DNA of 23,532 nt, taken from assembly GCA_002353825.1 (NCBI GenBank), contig DEKJ01000060.1, forward strand, positions 1 to 23,532. The letters run 5' to 3'. This document shows positions 16,648-23,532 of this stretch, piece by piece. The position numbers were made by a program, and so were the translations under genes. Numbering within the stretch: position 1 is the stretch's first letter; every line of letters begins with the position of its first letter. The notes beneath the pieces were generated by a model. The model saw only the letters and a list, made by a program, of their open reading frames with translations, was not told the origin of the DNA and searched no databases. The DNA comes from Prevotella sp. UBA2725 (lineage in GTDB: Bacteria; Bacteroidota; Bacteroidia; Bacteroidales; Bacteroidaceae).

Positions 16648-17620
16648 GATTACGAAAGGCAAAAGCTTCGCTGGCGTATTGAAATACGTGTTCAGTAAAG
16701 GCGAAGATTCTGAGTTCCTCGAAGGCAATGGCGTAATGTTTGGCCCCATCCCAACAATGGCTGCCTGCATGGATGTCCAGGCCTCCATGAACCCGAGCCT
16801 GAAAGAGAATAGAGTTTGTCATGTCTCGCTCAACTTCTCAGCAGAGGACAAGGCGAGACTCACAAATGAGATGATGTTACGGATAGCTCACGATTACATG
16901 CAGCGCATGGGCTTCAAGGACACACAGTACGTCATCGTCCGTCACCATGACCGCGACCACCCTCACCTTCACATCGTCATCAACCGCGTGAACAACGAGG
17001 GCAAGACCATCAGCGACAAGAACGACCGCGACCGGGGAAAGGATATCTGCCTCTATCTTACGAAGAAGTACGGCCTCCATATCGCCGCAGGTAAGGATCA
17101 TGTGAAGCGTGACCGACTGCGTGGCGGTGACAAGACGAAGTACGAGATCTATGATGCAGTATGCGCCGTGCTCCCGAAGTGCAAGAACTGGGACGAGTTG
17201 CAGAAAGCCCTTCTTCATTATGGTGTCGAGGTCGAGTTCAAGTATCGCAGTGGCTCTCTTGACGTTCAAGGCGTGAAGTTCATTAAGGACGGTATTGCCT
17301 TCAGTGGGTCTAAGGTTGACCGGAATCTCAGCTACTCCAAGCTATCCCGGAGGCTGGAAGCAAATCTGATGGCTGCTACGAAAAAAGAGGCTAAGACTAC
17401 GAAGGTGGTCAAAGTCGTCAAGCACGCCAAGCCAACTCCTGCTCCGAAGTCGAAACTTGTTCACAAAGTGGTGCAGGTAACTGACGCAATGGGCAAAATC
17501 CTCAATCAGGATGTCTATGTTCCTGATACGGTCAGCGAAAGCGCCGAAAGTGACTATACCACTGAGGATGAGTACGTTGAGGAGAAGAAGTGGACTTGGG
17601 GACACGGATTCAAACGATAG
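16637..17620 (+). CDS. Relaxase/mobilization nuclease
   Basis: A 327-residue protein predicted to nick one strand at the origin of transfer and stay attached to it. The metal-binding motif is clear: HHDRDHPHLHIVINRV at 103-118, with His104, His108, His110 and His112. The likely nucleophilic Tyr17 is in VLKYVFSKG near the N-terminus, the usual relaxase arrangement. The last 80 residues are Lys-rich and low in predicted fold. It is shorter than many relaxases, with no helicase or primase extension. The ATG at 16637 overlaps mobC; an in-frame TTG at 16613 is less likely. No type IV coupling protein is nearby, so transfer would need a helper. Confidence 0.9.
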   Translation: MFHKITKGKSFAGVLKYVFSKGEDSEFLEGNGVMFGPIPTMAACMDVQASMNPSLKENRVCHVSLNFSAEDKARLTNEMMLRIAHDYMQRMGFKDTQYVIVRHHDRDHPHLHIVINRVNNEGKTISDKNDRDRGKDICLYLTKKYGLHIAAGKDHVKRDRLRGGDKTKYEIYDAVCAVLPKCKNWDELQKALLHYGVEVEFKYRSGSLDVQGVKFIKDGIAFSGSKVDRNLSYSKLSRRLEANLMAATKKEAKTTKVVKVVKHAKPTPAPKSKLVHKVVQVTDAMGKILNQDVYVPDTVSESAESDYTTEDEYVEEKKWTWGHGFKR

Positions 17621-17646
17621 TTTAACACTTTAATCTTTTTATAATC

Positions 17647-18312
17647 ATGGTAGAAACCAAAATGACAAAGTCTGGACAGAATGTCCAGCAGCAAGGCGCA
17701 CCAAATATGGGCGCAATGTATTTTGAGAACATTATGAACGCTATCAAAACAGGTAATAAAACCCTGCTTGATGCTATCCGCAATCAGCAAGCACCTACAG
17801 TCACCGTGCCACCTCCCAAGGTGGAGGTGCACGGAGTGAGCAAGGAGGATGTTGAGACGATAGTCCGGAATGCCTTTGCAGAGCAGAAAGAGAAGTTTGT
17901 CAAGCTTGACAAAATTGACGAGATTGCGGCTACTCTGAATGATATCAAGGCTGCACAGAACTCGGTCTCCTATCTGGAACGCATCGCGAAGTTCATCTTC
18001 ACGAAGCGGGCATTGGTTCTGTTCCTTGTGGGAGTGGCAACAGCCATTGCTTTCGGCAACCTGTACTATGACTATCGTCAGAAGTCAGACCGCCTTGACC
18101 GCATCGAGATTAGCGATCTCAAGTACCGCTATGTGCGAGCTGTTGGTTATGCCTCCCCACGGATGCTCTTCCAACTCGACAGTATCTGCAGCGAAGGCTC
18201 TTCTGAAGCTATGGATGCCATCCGCAACCGCATCGGCAAGTACGAACAGCGAGTGCGGGAGAAGTCCGATAGCATCGTCCATGCTGAGGAGGAGAAAAAG
18301 GCCCGCCTCTAA
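17647..18312 (+). CDS. Single-pass membrane protein of the mobilization module
   Basis: A 221-residue protein of unknown family. Residues 1-120 are hydrophilic with a Pro-rich patch (PTVTVPPPKVEV, 50-61), followed by one membrane span at about 121-140 (RALVLFLVGVATAIAFGNLY) and a charged helical C-terminus likely to form a coiled coil. It starts 26 bases after the relaxase and is probably co-transcribed. Its position suggests a role in mobilization, for example tethering the relaxosome to the membrane, but this is inference. Its final codons run into the first ParA-flanking repeat block. Confidence 0.72.
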   Translation: MVETKMTKSGQNVQQQGAPNMGAMYFENIMNAIKTGNKTLLDAIRNQQAPTVTVPPPKVEVHGVSKEDVETIVRNAFAEQKEKFVKLDKIDEIAATLNDIKAAQNSVSYLERIAKFIFTKRALVLFLVGVATAIAFGNLYYDYRQKSDRLDRIEISDLKYRYVRAVGYASPRMLFQLDSICSEGSSEAMDAIRNRIGKYEQRVREKSDSIVHAEEEKKARL

Positions 18313-18358
18313 CAGACTAACAAATGTGAGTGCTCGCATTGTAACAAGTGTGAGTACT
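18307..18358 (+). repeat. 52-bp repeat block A upstream of parA
   Basis: This block contains two head-to-tail units of the form TAACAArTGTGAGTrCTC about 22 bases apart. It matches block B (19493-19544) at 48 of 52 positions. It begins inside the last codons of the previous gene and ends 32 bases before the parA ATG. Its second unit contains the palindrome TGAGTACTCA. It is a candidate centromere (parS) or ParA-operon operator. Confidence 0.75.
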
Positions 18359-18390
18359 CATACAATTCAAACAATCAAAATTAGATCATC

Positions 18391-19101
18391 ATGAAAGTGT
18401 TACAAAACAAGATTATCGTCTTCGCCAACCAGAAAGGTGGCGTTGGCAAGTCAACATTCTGCATGCTTCTGGCCGACTACATGGCTTACTGGAATCTGCC
18501 AGTTACCGTTATCGACTCCGACATCCAGTCAACCATCACTGGCCAGCGCAACTATGACCTCTCGGTCAATACTGACAAACCGCCATACGATGTGCAGCAG
18601 TTTGACATCTGTGCGCCCGATGTGATGCAGCAGCTCATGGACAACGCGCGCAAGTCGGAAGGATTTGTGCTCTTCGATACTCCGGGCAACATCAAAGAGG
18701 ATGGTATGGCAGTGATGCTCGGTAATGTCGACTACATCGTCTGTCCCTTCAAGTACCAGCGCAAGACCATTGCTTCGACTGAGACATTCATCAAAGTGGT
18801 TGAGCAACTCCGTAGCCTCAATCCCGAGATGAAGGCAAAACTCTTCTTTGTACCTAACTTCGTTGACCGTCGTATCGGCACGAAGGAGGAGTGGGAGTAT
18901 TATAAAGAGGTGGATGCAGAGTTCTCCCGTCATGGTATGCTGACTCCAGAAGTCGGCTATCGTGCTATCATGGAGCGTGCGAACACCTTCATGCCCATCG
19001 TTGAAGAAAAGCATGCTGTGTATCCTGCTTTCAAGTTCATGACCGAGATTTTCCTCGGCAAGAAAGAGTATTCATTAAATTCAGATCACCATGGCAATTG
19101 A
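18391..19101 (+). CDS. parA: ParA-family partition ATPase
   Basis: A 236-residue ParA/Soj-type ATPase. The deviant Walker A motif is FANQKGGVGKST (11-22) with the signature Lys15 and Lys20; VIDSDIQST (40-48) is the A' motif and VLFDTPG (93-99) the Walker B with Asp96. No N-terminal helix-turn-helix is present, as in small type Ib ParAs. Such ATPases position plasmids or large DNA complexes, and Bacteroidota integrative elements often carry one beside a small partner. It overlaps the next gene by 11 bases and lies between two near-identical repeat blocks that could be its partition sites. Confidence 0.92.
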   Translation: MKVLQNKIIVFANQKGGVGKSTFCMLLADYMAYWNLPVTVIDSDIQSTITGQRNYDLSVNTDKPPYDVQQFDICAPDVMQQLMDNARKSEGFVLFDTPGNIKEDGMAVMLGNVDYIVCPFKYQRKTIASTETFIKVVEQLRSLNPEMKAKLFFVPNFVDRRIGTKEEWEYYKEVDAEFSRHGMLTPEVGYRAIMERANTFMPIVEEKHAVYPAFKFMTEIFLGKKEYSLNSDHHGN

Positions 19102-19480
19102 ATTACCCAAGAACGGAATGGTTGGCGCTGTGAAGACTGCTCAGACTTCACCACCAGCCGAGGCTCCCAAGGAGGAGTCTACCGCCAATCAACAATCTGA
19201 GCCGGCTGGCAAGCCTTACGAGACCAAGCCACCTGCAATCAAAGGTGGCGATGTCAATGACAATGAGTTCGCAGTCTTCTGCCAGGGCATTGATAAGTAC
19301 ACAAAAATCCCTGAACACGGCGAAGGAGTCTGGATTACCAAGGACTTGAAACGTCGTCTTGATGCCATCAAGTTCCACTCAGGCAACAATCTCGGCATCC
19401 GTGCCCTTGTCAATGCAGCGCTCGAAGCCTTCCTCGATAGCCACGAGGCGGCGATAGCTGCAAAGTACTTTGGACAGTAG
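19091..19480 (+). CDS. Small ParA partner, probable ribbon-helix-helix DNA-binding protein
   Basis: A 129-residue protein. The first 50 residues are Pro/Glu/Ala-rich and probably disordered. The C-terminal part, VWITKDLKRRLDAIKFHSGNNLGIRALVNAALEAFLDSH, has the strand-helix-helix pattern of a ribbon-helix-helix DNA binder, similar to the DUF3408-type partners of ParA in Bacteroidota elements. The translational overlap with parA supports a two-component partition pair in which this protein would bind the flanking repeats and also stimulate ParA. That binding is inferred, and the family assignment is tentative. Confidence 0.75.
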   Translation: MAIELPKNGMVGAVKTAQTSPPAEAPKEESTANQQSEPAGKPYETKPPAIKGGDVNDNEFAVFCQGIDKYTKIPEHGEGVWITKDLKRRLDAIKFHSGNNLGIRALVNAALEAFLDSHEAAIAAKYFGQ

Positions 19481-19492
19481 CGCTACGCTCGG

Positions 19493-19544
19493 CTCTAACA
19501 GGCTAACAAATGTGAGTGCTCGCATAGTAACAAATGTGAGTGCT
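19493..19544 (+). repeat. 52-bp repeat block B downstream of the parA pair
   Basis: A second copy of block A (18307-18358) with 4 mismatches, in the same orientation, starting 13 bases after the stop codon of the small partner gene. It contains two units TAACAAATGTGAGTGCT. Confidence 0.75.
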
Positions 19545-19603
19545 TATCGGGCTCGCTTTCGCACTATCAGAAGTGCAAGGGTGAGTTTTTCTTGTATTGG
19601 GGT

Positions 19604-19622
19604 CAAGGGGGCATCCCCCTTG
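19604..19622 (+). terminator. GC-rich hairpin, possible terminator of the parA operon
   Basis: An 8-bp stem CAAGGGGG/CCCCCTTG with the 3-base loop CAT; a T run (GTCTTTTTGG) follows from 19628. The fit to a rho-independent terminator is fair because the T run is 5 bases late. Confidence 0.5.
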
Positions 19623-19627
19623 CAAGC

Positions 19628-19676
19628 GTCTTTTTGGCTTGTCGTCATGCTTCAGCAGGATGGCAGCCAAAAAGAC
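19628..19676. repeat. 12-bp inverted repeat with 25-base loop
   Basis: GTCTTTTTGGCT (19628-19639) pairs exactly with AGCCAAAAAGAC (19665-19676). The loop is too long for a classic terminator, which leaves a DNA-level function such as oriT or an origin as an option. Confidence 0.6.
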
Positions 19677-19761
19677 ATCTTGCCCGGTTTTCCTTTTGTC
19701 TTCAATATTGTCAATTAATCAGAGCGAGTTCCGAGCGAAGAATCTCCCGCAGAAACAGTGC

Positions 19762-19802
19762 GGGCAGGGAGCCGTAGTCATGACCATCGGCATTCCCTGC
19801 CC
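19762..19802. repeat. Long two-part inverted repeat
   Basis: GGGCAGGGA (19762-19770) pairs with TCCCTGCCC (19794-19802), and directly inside it GCCG (19771-19774) pairs with CGGC (19788-19791). A competing smaller hairpin, CCCGC/GCGGG (19746-19750 with 19760-19764), shares its left arm, so two alternative folds are possible. Confidence 0.6.
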
Positions 19803-19874
19803 CATACCCTCTCCATGTTATTCATCTTTCTCTCATAATTTGTTGAGTGGAGGTCTGCTAATTCTTTGAACATG

Positions 19875-21929
19875 TTATTGGGTTTTCCCAATCTTCTTCA
19901 GCCTACTTCGAATGGCTCCTTCGTTTCTTCCGAACTTATTAGCCAGTTCACTGACAGACATGCCCTTGTCAAAATAATGGGCAAGAAGAACGTCGTCATC
20001 TTCAGTCCACGGTCTGTAGGCTTGCGGATGCTGCGTGCGAATCTGTTCTACTGAATAAGCTTTTTCGTTTTTGTCTTCAATATAAGGTTTGTTATTTGGC
20101 ATTGCAGCCATGCTGGTACTTGCAGGAGCATGCGGCTTGATAGCTTCGATAAATCGCTCACCGAAGGTTTCTGCTTTGTTCTGTCCTACGCCCCATATCT
20201 GTGAGAAATGCTGAAGGTCGGTTGGCTTTTCTGCTGCAAGGGCATGGAGTGTCTTGTCGGAGAAGATGATATAAGCCGGTTTCTTTATTTCTTTGGAAAT
20301 CTGAAGTCGCAGGTCTCGTAACTTTTCAAACAATGCAGAATCCTCCCATGGCACTTCTTCTATATTGACCGTTTGACTCTGGCGGCGTTTGGTTGGTCTG
20401 AATTCCTGATATGAAATAGTGGCCAGCTGCACATGCCTGCCCTTCAAAACTTCATGACCAAGCGCAGTTACCTTTAGATGCCGGTCTTCTTTGTAATTGA
20501 TCTCTATGAATCCCATCTGCAGCATCTGCAAGAAATATTTGTACCAGTCGGAGGCGGGGATGTCCCGCCCCGCGCCGTAAGTCTTGATCTTGTCATAGCC
20601 TTTGCTGATGACATCAGCACTGGCAGAGGCGCGCAGAATGTCGAGGAGAAGGGTAAAGCCAATCTGCTCCTTGGTACGCATGATGGCTGACAATGCTTTC
20701 TGAACAATGATTGTCCCGTCAAAATGCGTAGGTGGATTGTTGCAGACATCGCAATTTCCACAGTCCTTATCGCTTGGTTCACCAAAATAGTTGAGTAGAA
20801 TGCGCCGGCGGCATACTTGAGCCTCAGCATATTCCTTCATCCGGTTTAGTTTCTCCTGATCGATTTCTTGCTGTCCACTGTCATCTACAAACCGCTGAAG
20901 CGTCATCAGGTCACTGACATTGTAGAAAAGAATCGTCTCACTTGGCAGCCCATCACGACCGGCACGGCCTATTTCCTGATAGAAGCTCTCAATGCTTTTC
21001 GGAAGGTTGTAATGGACGATGAAGCGTACATTACTCTTGTCGATGCCCATGCCAAAGGCTACGGTTGCGCAGATTACAGGTGTACGGTCGTTGATGAAGT
21101 TGTCCTGGACCTTGTTTCTCTGTTCGGCTGTCAGTCCGGCATGATAGGCTTCGGCAACAATCCCTTCCCTGCGGAGGTCTTCGGCGAGCGCCTCGGTTGT
21201 CTTTCTTGCGAGGCAATAGATGATGCCACTCTCGTTTTGATGGCGGTAGATAAGATTGAGGATAGTTCTTAGCTTTTCTCTTTTCCGAAGTCCGGCTTTG
21301 ACGTTGAGGCTGAGATTGGGACGGTCGAAAGACCCTACGAACATCTTCGGATTGTTCAGATGCAACTGCTCTACGATGTCGGCTTTGGTGATTTTGTCTG
21401 CCGTTGCTGTTAGCGCAATGATAGGTACATCCTTGAAGCGTTCCCTCAGAGACCCCAACTGAGTATATTCCGGTCGGAAATCATGTCCCCATTGGGAGAT
21501 GCAATGTGCCTCGTCGATGGCTATCAGTGAGACTTTCTGTAAAGCCAGCCATTCGATGTCGGCCATTAATCTTTCGGGAGAAACATATAACAGCTTCAAC
21601 TGGCCAGTGGCCATCTTCTCATAAATGGCCCGGTTAGCAGTTTCATCATTGTTACTGTTCAGAGCCTCTGCGGCAATGCCATTCATGCGCAGACCTTCCA
21701 CCTGATCTTTCATCAGCGAAATGAGTGGAGAAACGACGATGGCGGTACCTTCCAACATCAAAGCCGGTATCTGGAAGCAAATGGATTTGCCTCCACCCGT
21801 GGGCATGAGAACGAGACAATCGCCTCCTTGCACTACATGGTTGATGATTTCTTCCTGTAGTGGGCGAAATGAAGAATATCCGAAATAGTTCTTCAATAGT
21901 TGGAGTGGTGTGTTGTTACTTTCAGCCAT
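19875..21929 (-). CDS. recQ: ATP-dependent DNA helicase RecQ
   Basis: A 684-residue 3'-5' superfamily 2 helicase used in recombination and fork repair. Motif I is MPTGGGKS (42-49) and motif II DEAH (139-142), followed by the aromatic-rich CISQWGHDFRPEY typical of RecQ. The helicase C domain (QEIGRAGRDG) and the RecQ C-terminal zinc region (CRRR...CGNCDVC, around 370-400) follow, then a winged-helix and an HRDC domain (about 530-600). The last 47 residues (YRPWTEDDDVLLAHYFDKG...) form a Myb/SANT-like helix-turn-helix. Length and motifs are complete. Its ATG overlaps the end of the upstream gene by 8 bases, so the two are probably co-translated. Confidence 0.95.
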   Translation of the reverse strand: MAESNNTPLQLLKNYFGYSSFRPLQEEIINHVVQGGDCLVLMPTGGGKSICFQIPALMLEGTAIVVSPLISLMKDQVEGLRMNGIAAEALNSNNDETANRAIYEKMATGQLKLLYVSPERLMADIEWLALQKVSLIAIDEAHCISQWGHDFRPEYTQLGSLRERFKDVPIIALTATADKITKADIVEQLHLNNPKMFVGSFDRPNLSLNVKAGLRKREKLRTILNLIYRHQNESGIIYCLARKTTEALAEDLRREGIVAEAYHAGLTAEQRNKVQDNFINDRTPVICATVAFGMGIDKSNVRFIVHYNLPKSIESFYQEIGRAGRDGLPSETILFYNVSDLMTLQRFVDDSGQQEIDQEKLNRMKEYAEAQVCRRRILLNYFGEPSDKDCGNCDVCNNPPTHFDGTIIVQKALSAIMRTKEQIGFTLLLDILRASASADVISKGYDKIKTYGAGRDIPASDWYKYFLQMLQMGFIEINYKEDRHLKVTALGHEVLKGRHVQLATISYQEFRPTKRRQSQTVNIEEVPWEDSALFEKLRDLRLQISKEIKKPAYIIFSDKTLHALAAEKPTDLQHFSQIWGVGQNKAETFGERFIEAIKPHAPASTSMAAMPNNKPYIEDKNEKAYSVEQIRTQHPQAYRPWTEDDDVLLAHYFDKGMSVSELANKFGRNEGAIRSRLKKIGKTQ

Positions 21930-23340
21930 TCATTTTTATTTTATCCAGTTCTCTCATAAATGACGGGCGACGACGGTATAAGTTCCGAAATTCTGCCACA
22001 ATATCGCTAACGAGGCTTTCAGTATGGTGAAGTTCCCGAAGCCGTTCAATGTTCCAACGGATGCGGCTATAATCGTCTTTCTTATTTACATTTGTAGCCT
22101 CCTTCCGGATAACATCACCATAGAAATTGGCAACGTCTGGCTGAAGATCCTCAGGCAATTTGTTAGCGTAGGCAGCCAATACCTCAAGTTGAGAATAGCT
22201 GCCTGATTTCATGCTTAGAAGATAGTCATGGAGCGCTTTGAAGTCGCCCTCGGCAATGAGAATTTCTGCTTTGTCATCGTTTGAACTCCAAGGATCGAGA
22301 AAAGGCGTCTCGCTCATCAACTGCGTAAGATAACCTTTCCATTCAGAAGCGGGGATACGTTTTTTCAATTCGTGATAACAGTCTATGTCACCATGACAAG
22401 AAATAAACAGCCGTCGATAGGTCTTGGTGACGTCTTCCTCACGTTTCTGCTTCTTGTAGATTTCTATTTCCTTGCGCATCCACTGCCAACCGTTATAGTC
22501 CTCACCATTCTTGATAGCAAGTTCTAACAGTTCGATGGCCATGTCATAATCTTTAGCCTTCACGTATTTGTCGACGATGTAATCGCAGACCTTCTCCTTG
22601 CTGATATTCTCTTTGATGAATATTAGCGCTTCGTCCTTCCTCCCCATTGACATAAGAAGATTGTACTTTTGAATGATCAACTGCTCGACGGGACTCTTGT
22701 ATCCGCCCTTGTTCAACATTTTTTCCACAGTAGCTAATGCTCGCTCTGGTGTTTCAGTCATGGCATTTATGCGCTCTGAAAGAGAGTCAATGTCGTAGAA
22801 ACAATAGTCTCTCATCGCATCCCCATGGTCGGCAATGTCAGATAGTTCGTCAGCAACGTCCTCTTTGAAATCATCATCGGCATTGGGATGGTTCACAGCC
22901 TTGTCGATAATGTCTCCAGCCTCCTCACAAGCATCGCCGAAGGCTATGCCCTCATCGTCATACGAGAAGGCTCCTTCGGTAAAGTTGTCGGCGAAACTGC
23001 TTAGCCATTGCAATGCCATGCCTGCTGCCTTGTGGATCAGCCCTTTCTCCAAAGCACGATGTGCTTTGTCGAAGAGATCGTTGACGCCGTGCATGATGCC
23101 ATACCAATCTGTATCATTATATAGACTATAGCGTCCGCCTGATGGTCGTTCCAGGGTGAACAAGTCCTCTACTTCTTGGCGAATCTCAAAATCGTAATCA
23201 GCCATGAGCTTACTATTCAAGAAGTCAGCAAAGGCCTTGGCAAAGGCCTTGTCTTTCTTGGAATATTCCACAAGATATTCAGAGAGTTGCTCACCATTCA
23301 ATTGGGAGATTAACTCTTGAAGTTTACTTTTTCTAGCCAT
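21922..23340 (-). CDS. Helical-repeat protein encoded upstream of recQ
   Basis: A 472-residue cytoplasmic protein, acidic in its first half, with alternating helices resembling TPR-like repeats (for example CDYIVDKYVKAKDYDMAIELLELAIKNGEDYNGW). The last residues, FRNLYRRRPSFMRELDKI, resemble the C-terminal tail of bacterial SWIM zinc-finger family proteins; the SWIM motif itself (CxCx...CxH) is not seen here, so this may be a split or partner form. No catalytic motif is visible. Translation overlaps recQ by 8 bases, suggesting a linked role in DNA metabolism, which is inference. Confidence 0.75.
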   Translation of the reverse strand: MARKSKLQELISQLNGEQLSEYLVEYSKKDKAFAKAFADFLNSKLMADYDFEIRQEVEDLFTLERPSGGRYSLYNDTDWYGIMHGVNDLFDKAHRALEKGLIHKAAGMALQWLSSFADNFTEGAFSYDDEGIAFGDACEEAGDIIDKAVNHPNADDDFKEDVADELSDIADHGDAMRDYCFYDIDSLSERINAMTETPERALATVEKMLNKGGYKSPVEQLIIQKYNLLMSMGRKDEALIFIKENISKEKVCDYIVDKYVKAKDYDMAIELLELAIKNGEDYNGWQWMRKEIEIYKKQKREEDVTKTYRRLFISCHGDIDCYHELKKRIPASEWKGYLTQLMSETPFLDPWSSNDDKAEILIAEGDFKALHDYLLSMKSGSYSQLEVLAAYANKLPEDLQPDVANFYGDVIRKEATNVNKKDDYSRIRWNIERLRELHHTESLVSDIVAEFRNLYRRRPSFMRELDKIKMNG

Positions 23341-23352
23341 TCGGTTTTGGTA

Positions 23353-23520
23353 TTAAGATTGGTATTCATTCAGTCTTAGTCTTATCGTTTCAATGATCCG
23401 GAGAAAATCCCAGATTCGTTTGCGTGCCTCTTGGATGTGAAACTCATAAGGGTCGAAATCTTCTGGCAGCCAGTCAACGAAACTGGAAAATTCTTCGTCT
23501 TCGGGATCGTTTAGTGATCT
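23353..23520 (-). CDS. C-terminal part of an upstream reading frame (edge)
   Basis: On the minus strand a frame runs for 55 codons to a TAA at 23353-23355, reading DPEDEEFSSFVDWLPEDFDPYEFHIQ and on to RLRLNEYQS. The composition looks like real protein and the stop is 12 bases before the ATG of the 472-residue gene, as expected of an operon neighbour. The frame is closed upstream by TGA at 23521-23523 and has no ATG, so it is either a gene fragment with a frameshift near the edge or a small gene with an unusual start. Confidence 0.4.
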   Translation of the reverse strand, partial: RSLNDPEDEEFSSFVDWLPEDFDPYEFHIQEARKRIWDFLRIIETIRLRLNEYQS

Positions 23521-23532
23521 TCAAAAAATAAC

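Larger units (their letters stand above)
19481..19874. other. Hairpin-rich non-coding region
   Basis: This 394-base gap holds repeat block B, then a series of inverted repeats: GCACT/AGTGC (19561-19576), CAAGGGGG/CCCCCTTG (19604-19622), a 12-bp stem (19628-19676) and a 9+4-bp stem (19762-19802). Several short open frames cross it but none has a recognisable protein, and the repeat block sets their composition. No RNA gene is recognised. It may hold an origin of transfer or replication, or the terminators of the parA operon. Confidence 0.6.

Noticed and set aside
16183..16788. 201-residue minus-strand open frame across mobC and the relaxase start
   Set aside because: It runs antisense to both mobC and the inverted-repeat structure and has no plausible domain.
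18313..18360. CRISPR-like short repeats near parA
   Set aside because: There are only two units per block with no unique spacers between repeats of constant length and no cas genes.
19470..19718. 82-residue open frame in the gap after the parA pair, sharing a peptide (SNRLTNVSARIVT) with another frame near 18300
   Set aside because: The shared peptide is just the two 52-bp DNA repeats translated in the same relative frame; the rest has low-complexity, non-protein-like composition.
19877..19892. Inverted repeat ATTGGG-TTTT-CCCAAT at the end of recQ, as a terminator
   Set aside because: It lies inside the last codons of recQ (IGKTQ and stop) and has only a 6-bp stem, so chance from coding sequence is likely.

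Overview
The window looks like chromosomal DNA of a Bacteroidota gut or rumen commensal, most likely Prevotella/Segatella-like. Three things support this. Several genes are preceded by the Bacteroidota promoter signature (-7 box TAnnTTTG, in the best case with TTTG 19 bases upstream). Shine-Dalgarno sequences are generally absent. The protein families are typical of the phylum: an IS4-group transposase with a DUF4372-type N-terminus, GH106 and GH78 rhamnosidases, DUF3853, and a RecQ with a C-terminal Myb-like tail. The species cannot be fixed from the sequence alone.

Layout. (1) 123-1442: a complete IS4-family insertion sequence with perfect 18-bp ends, sitting 9 bases in front of a secreted esterase gene. 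(2) 1452-14184: a glycan or glycoside degradation locus. The esterase at 1452-2396 converges on a minus-strand operon (GH106 alpha-L-rhamnosidase, then a serine hydrolase lipoprotein), and a strong hairpin lies between them. From a 374-base divergent promoter region, a plus-strand operon runs the other way: possible small membrane peptide, alpha/beta-hydrolase, GH78 alpha-L-rhamnosidase, GH3 beta-glucosidase and a 76-residue secreted protein. No SusC/SusD pair and no regulator are present. (3) 14236-15549: an unrecognised 437-residue gene with its own promoter and terminator. (4) 15794-19802: a mobilization and partition module: DUF3853 protein, a cloverleaf-like inverted-repeat structure (candidate oriT), MobC, relaxase, a one-TM protein, ParA and a small ParA partner. 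The ParA pair is bracketed by two 52-bp repeat blocks and followed by a hairpin-rich non-coding stretch. No integrase, replication protein or coupling protein is visible. (5) 19875-23532: a minus-strand chromosomal-type operon of recQ, an upstream 472-residue helical-repeat protein overlapping it by 8 bases, and the tail of another reading frame at the window edge.

How the genes work together. Inference: the hydrolases would be exported, where esterases remove acyl groups, GH106 and GH78 remove alpha-L-rhamnose and GH3 removes exposed beta-glucose, which suits rhamnose-decorated plant glycans or rhamnoglucosides. In the mobile module, MobC and the relaxase would process an origin just upstream of mobC, and the ParA pair would act on the flanking repeats. 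Transfer would need a coupling protein and secretion system supplied by another element.

The most novel-looking parts are the cloverleaf ahead of mobC, the duplicated repeat blocks around parA, the multi-hairpin segment downstream of them, and the orphan gene at 14236.
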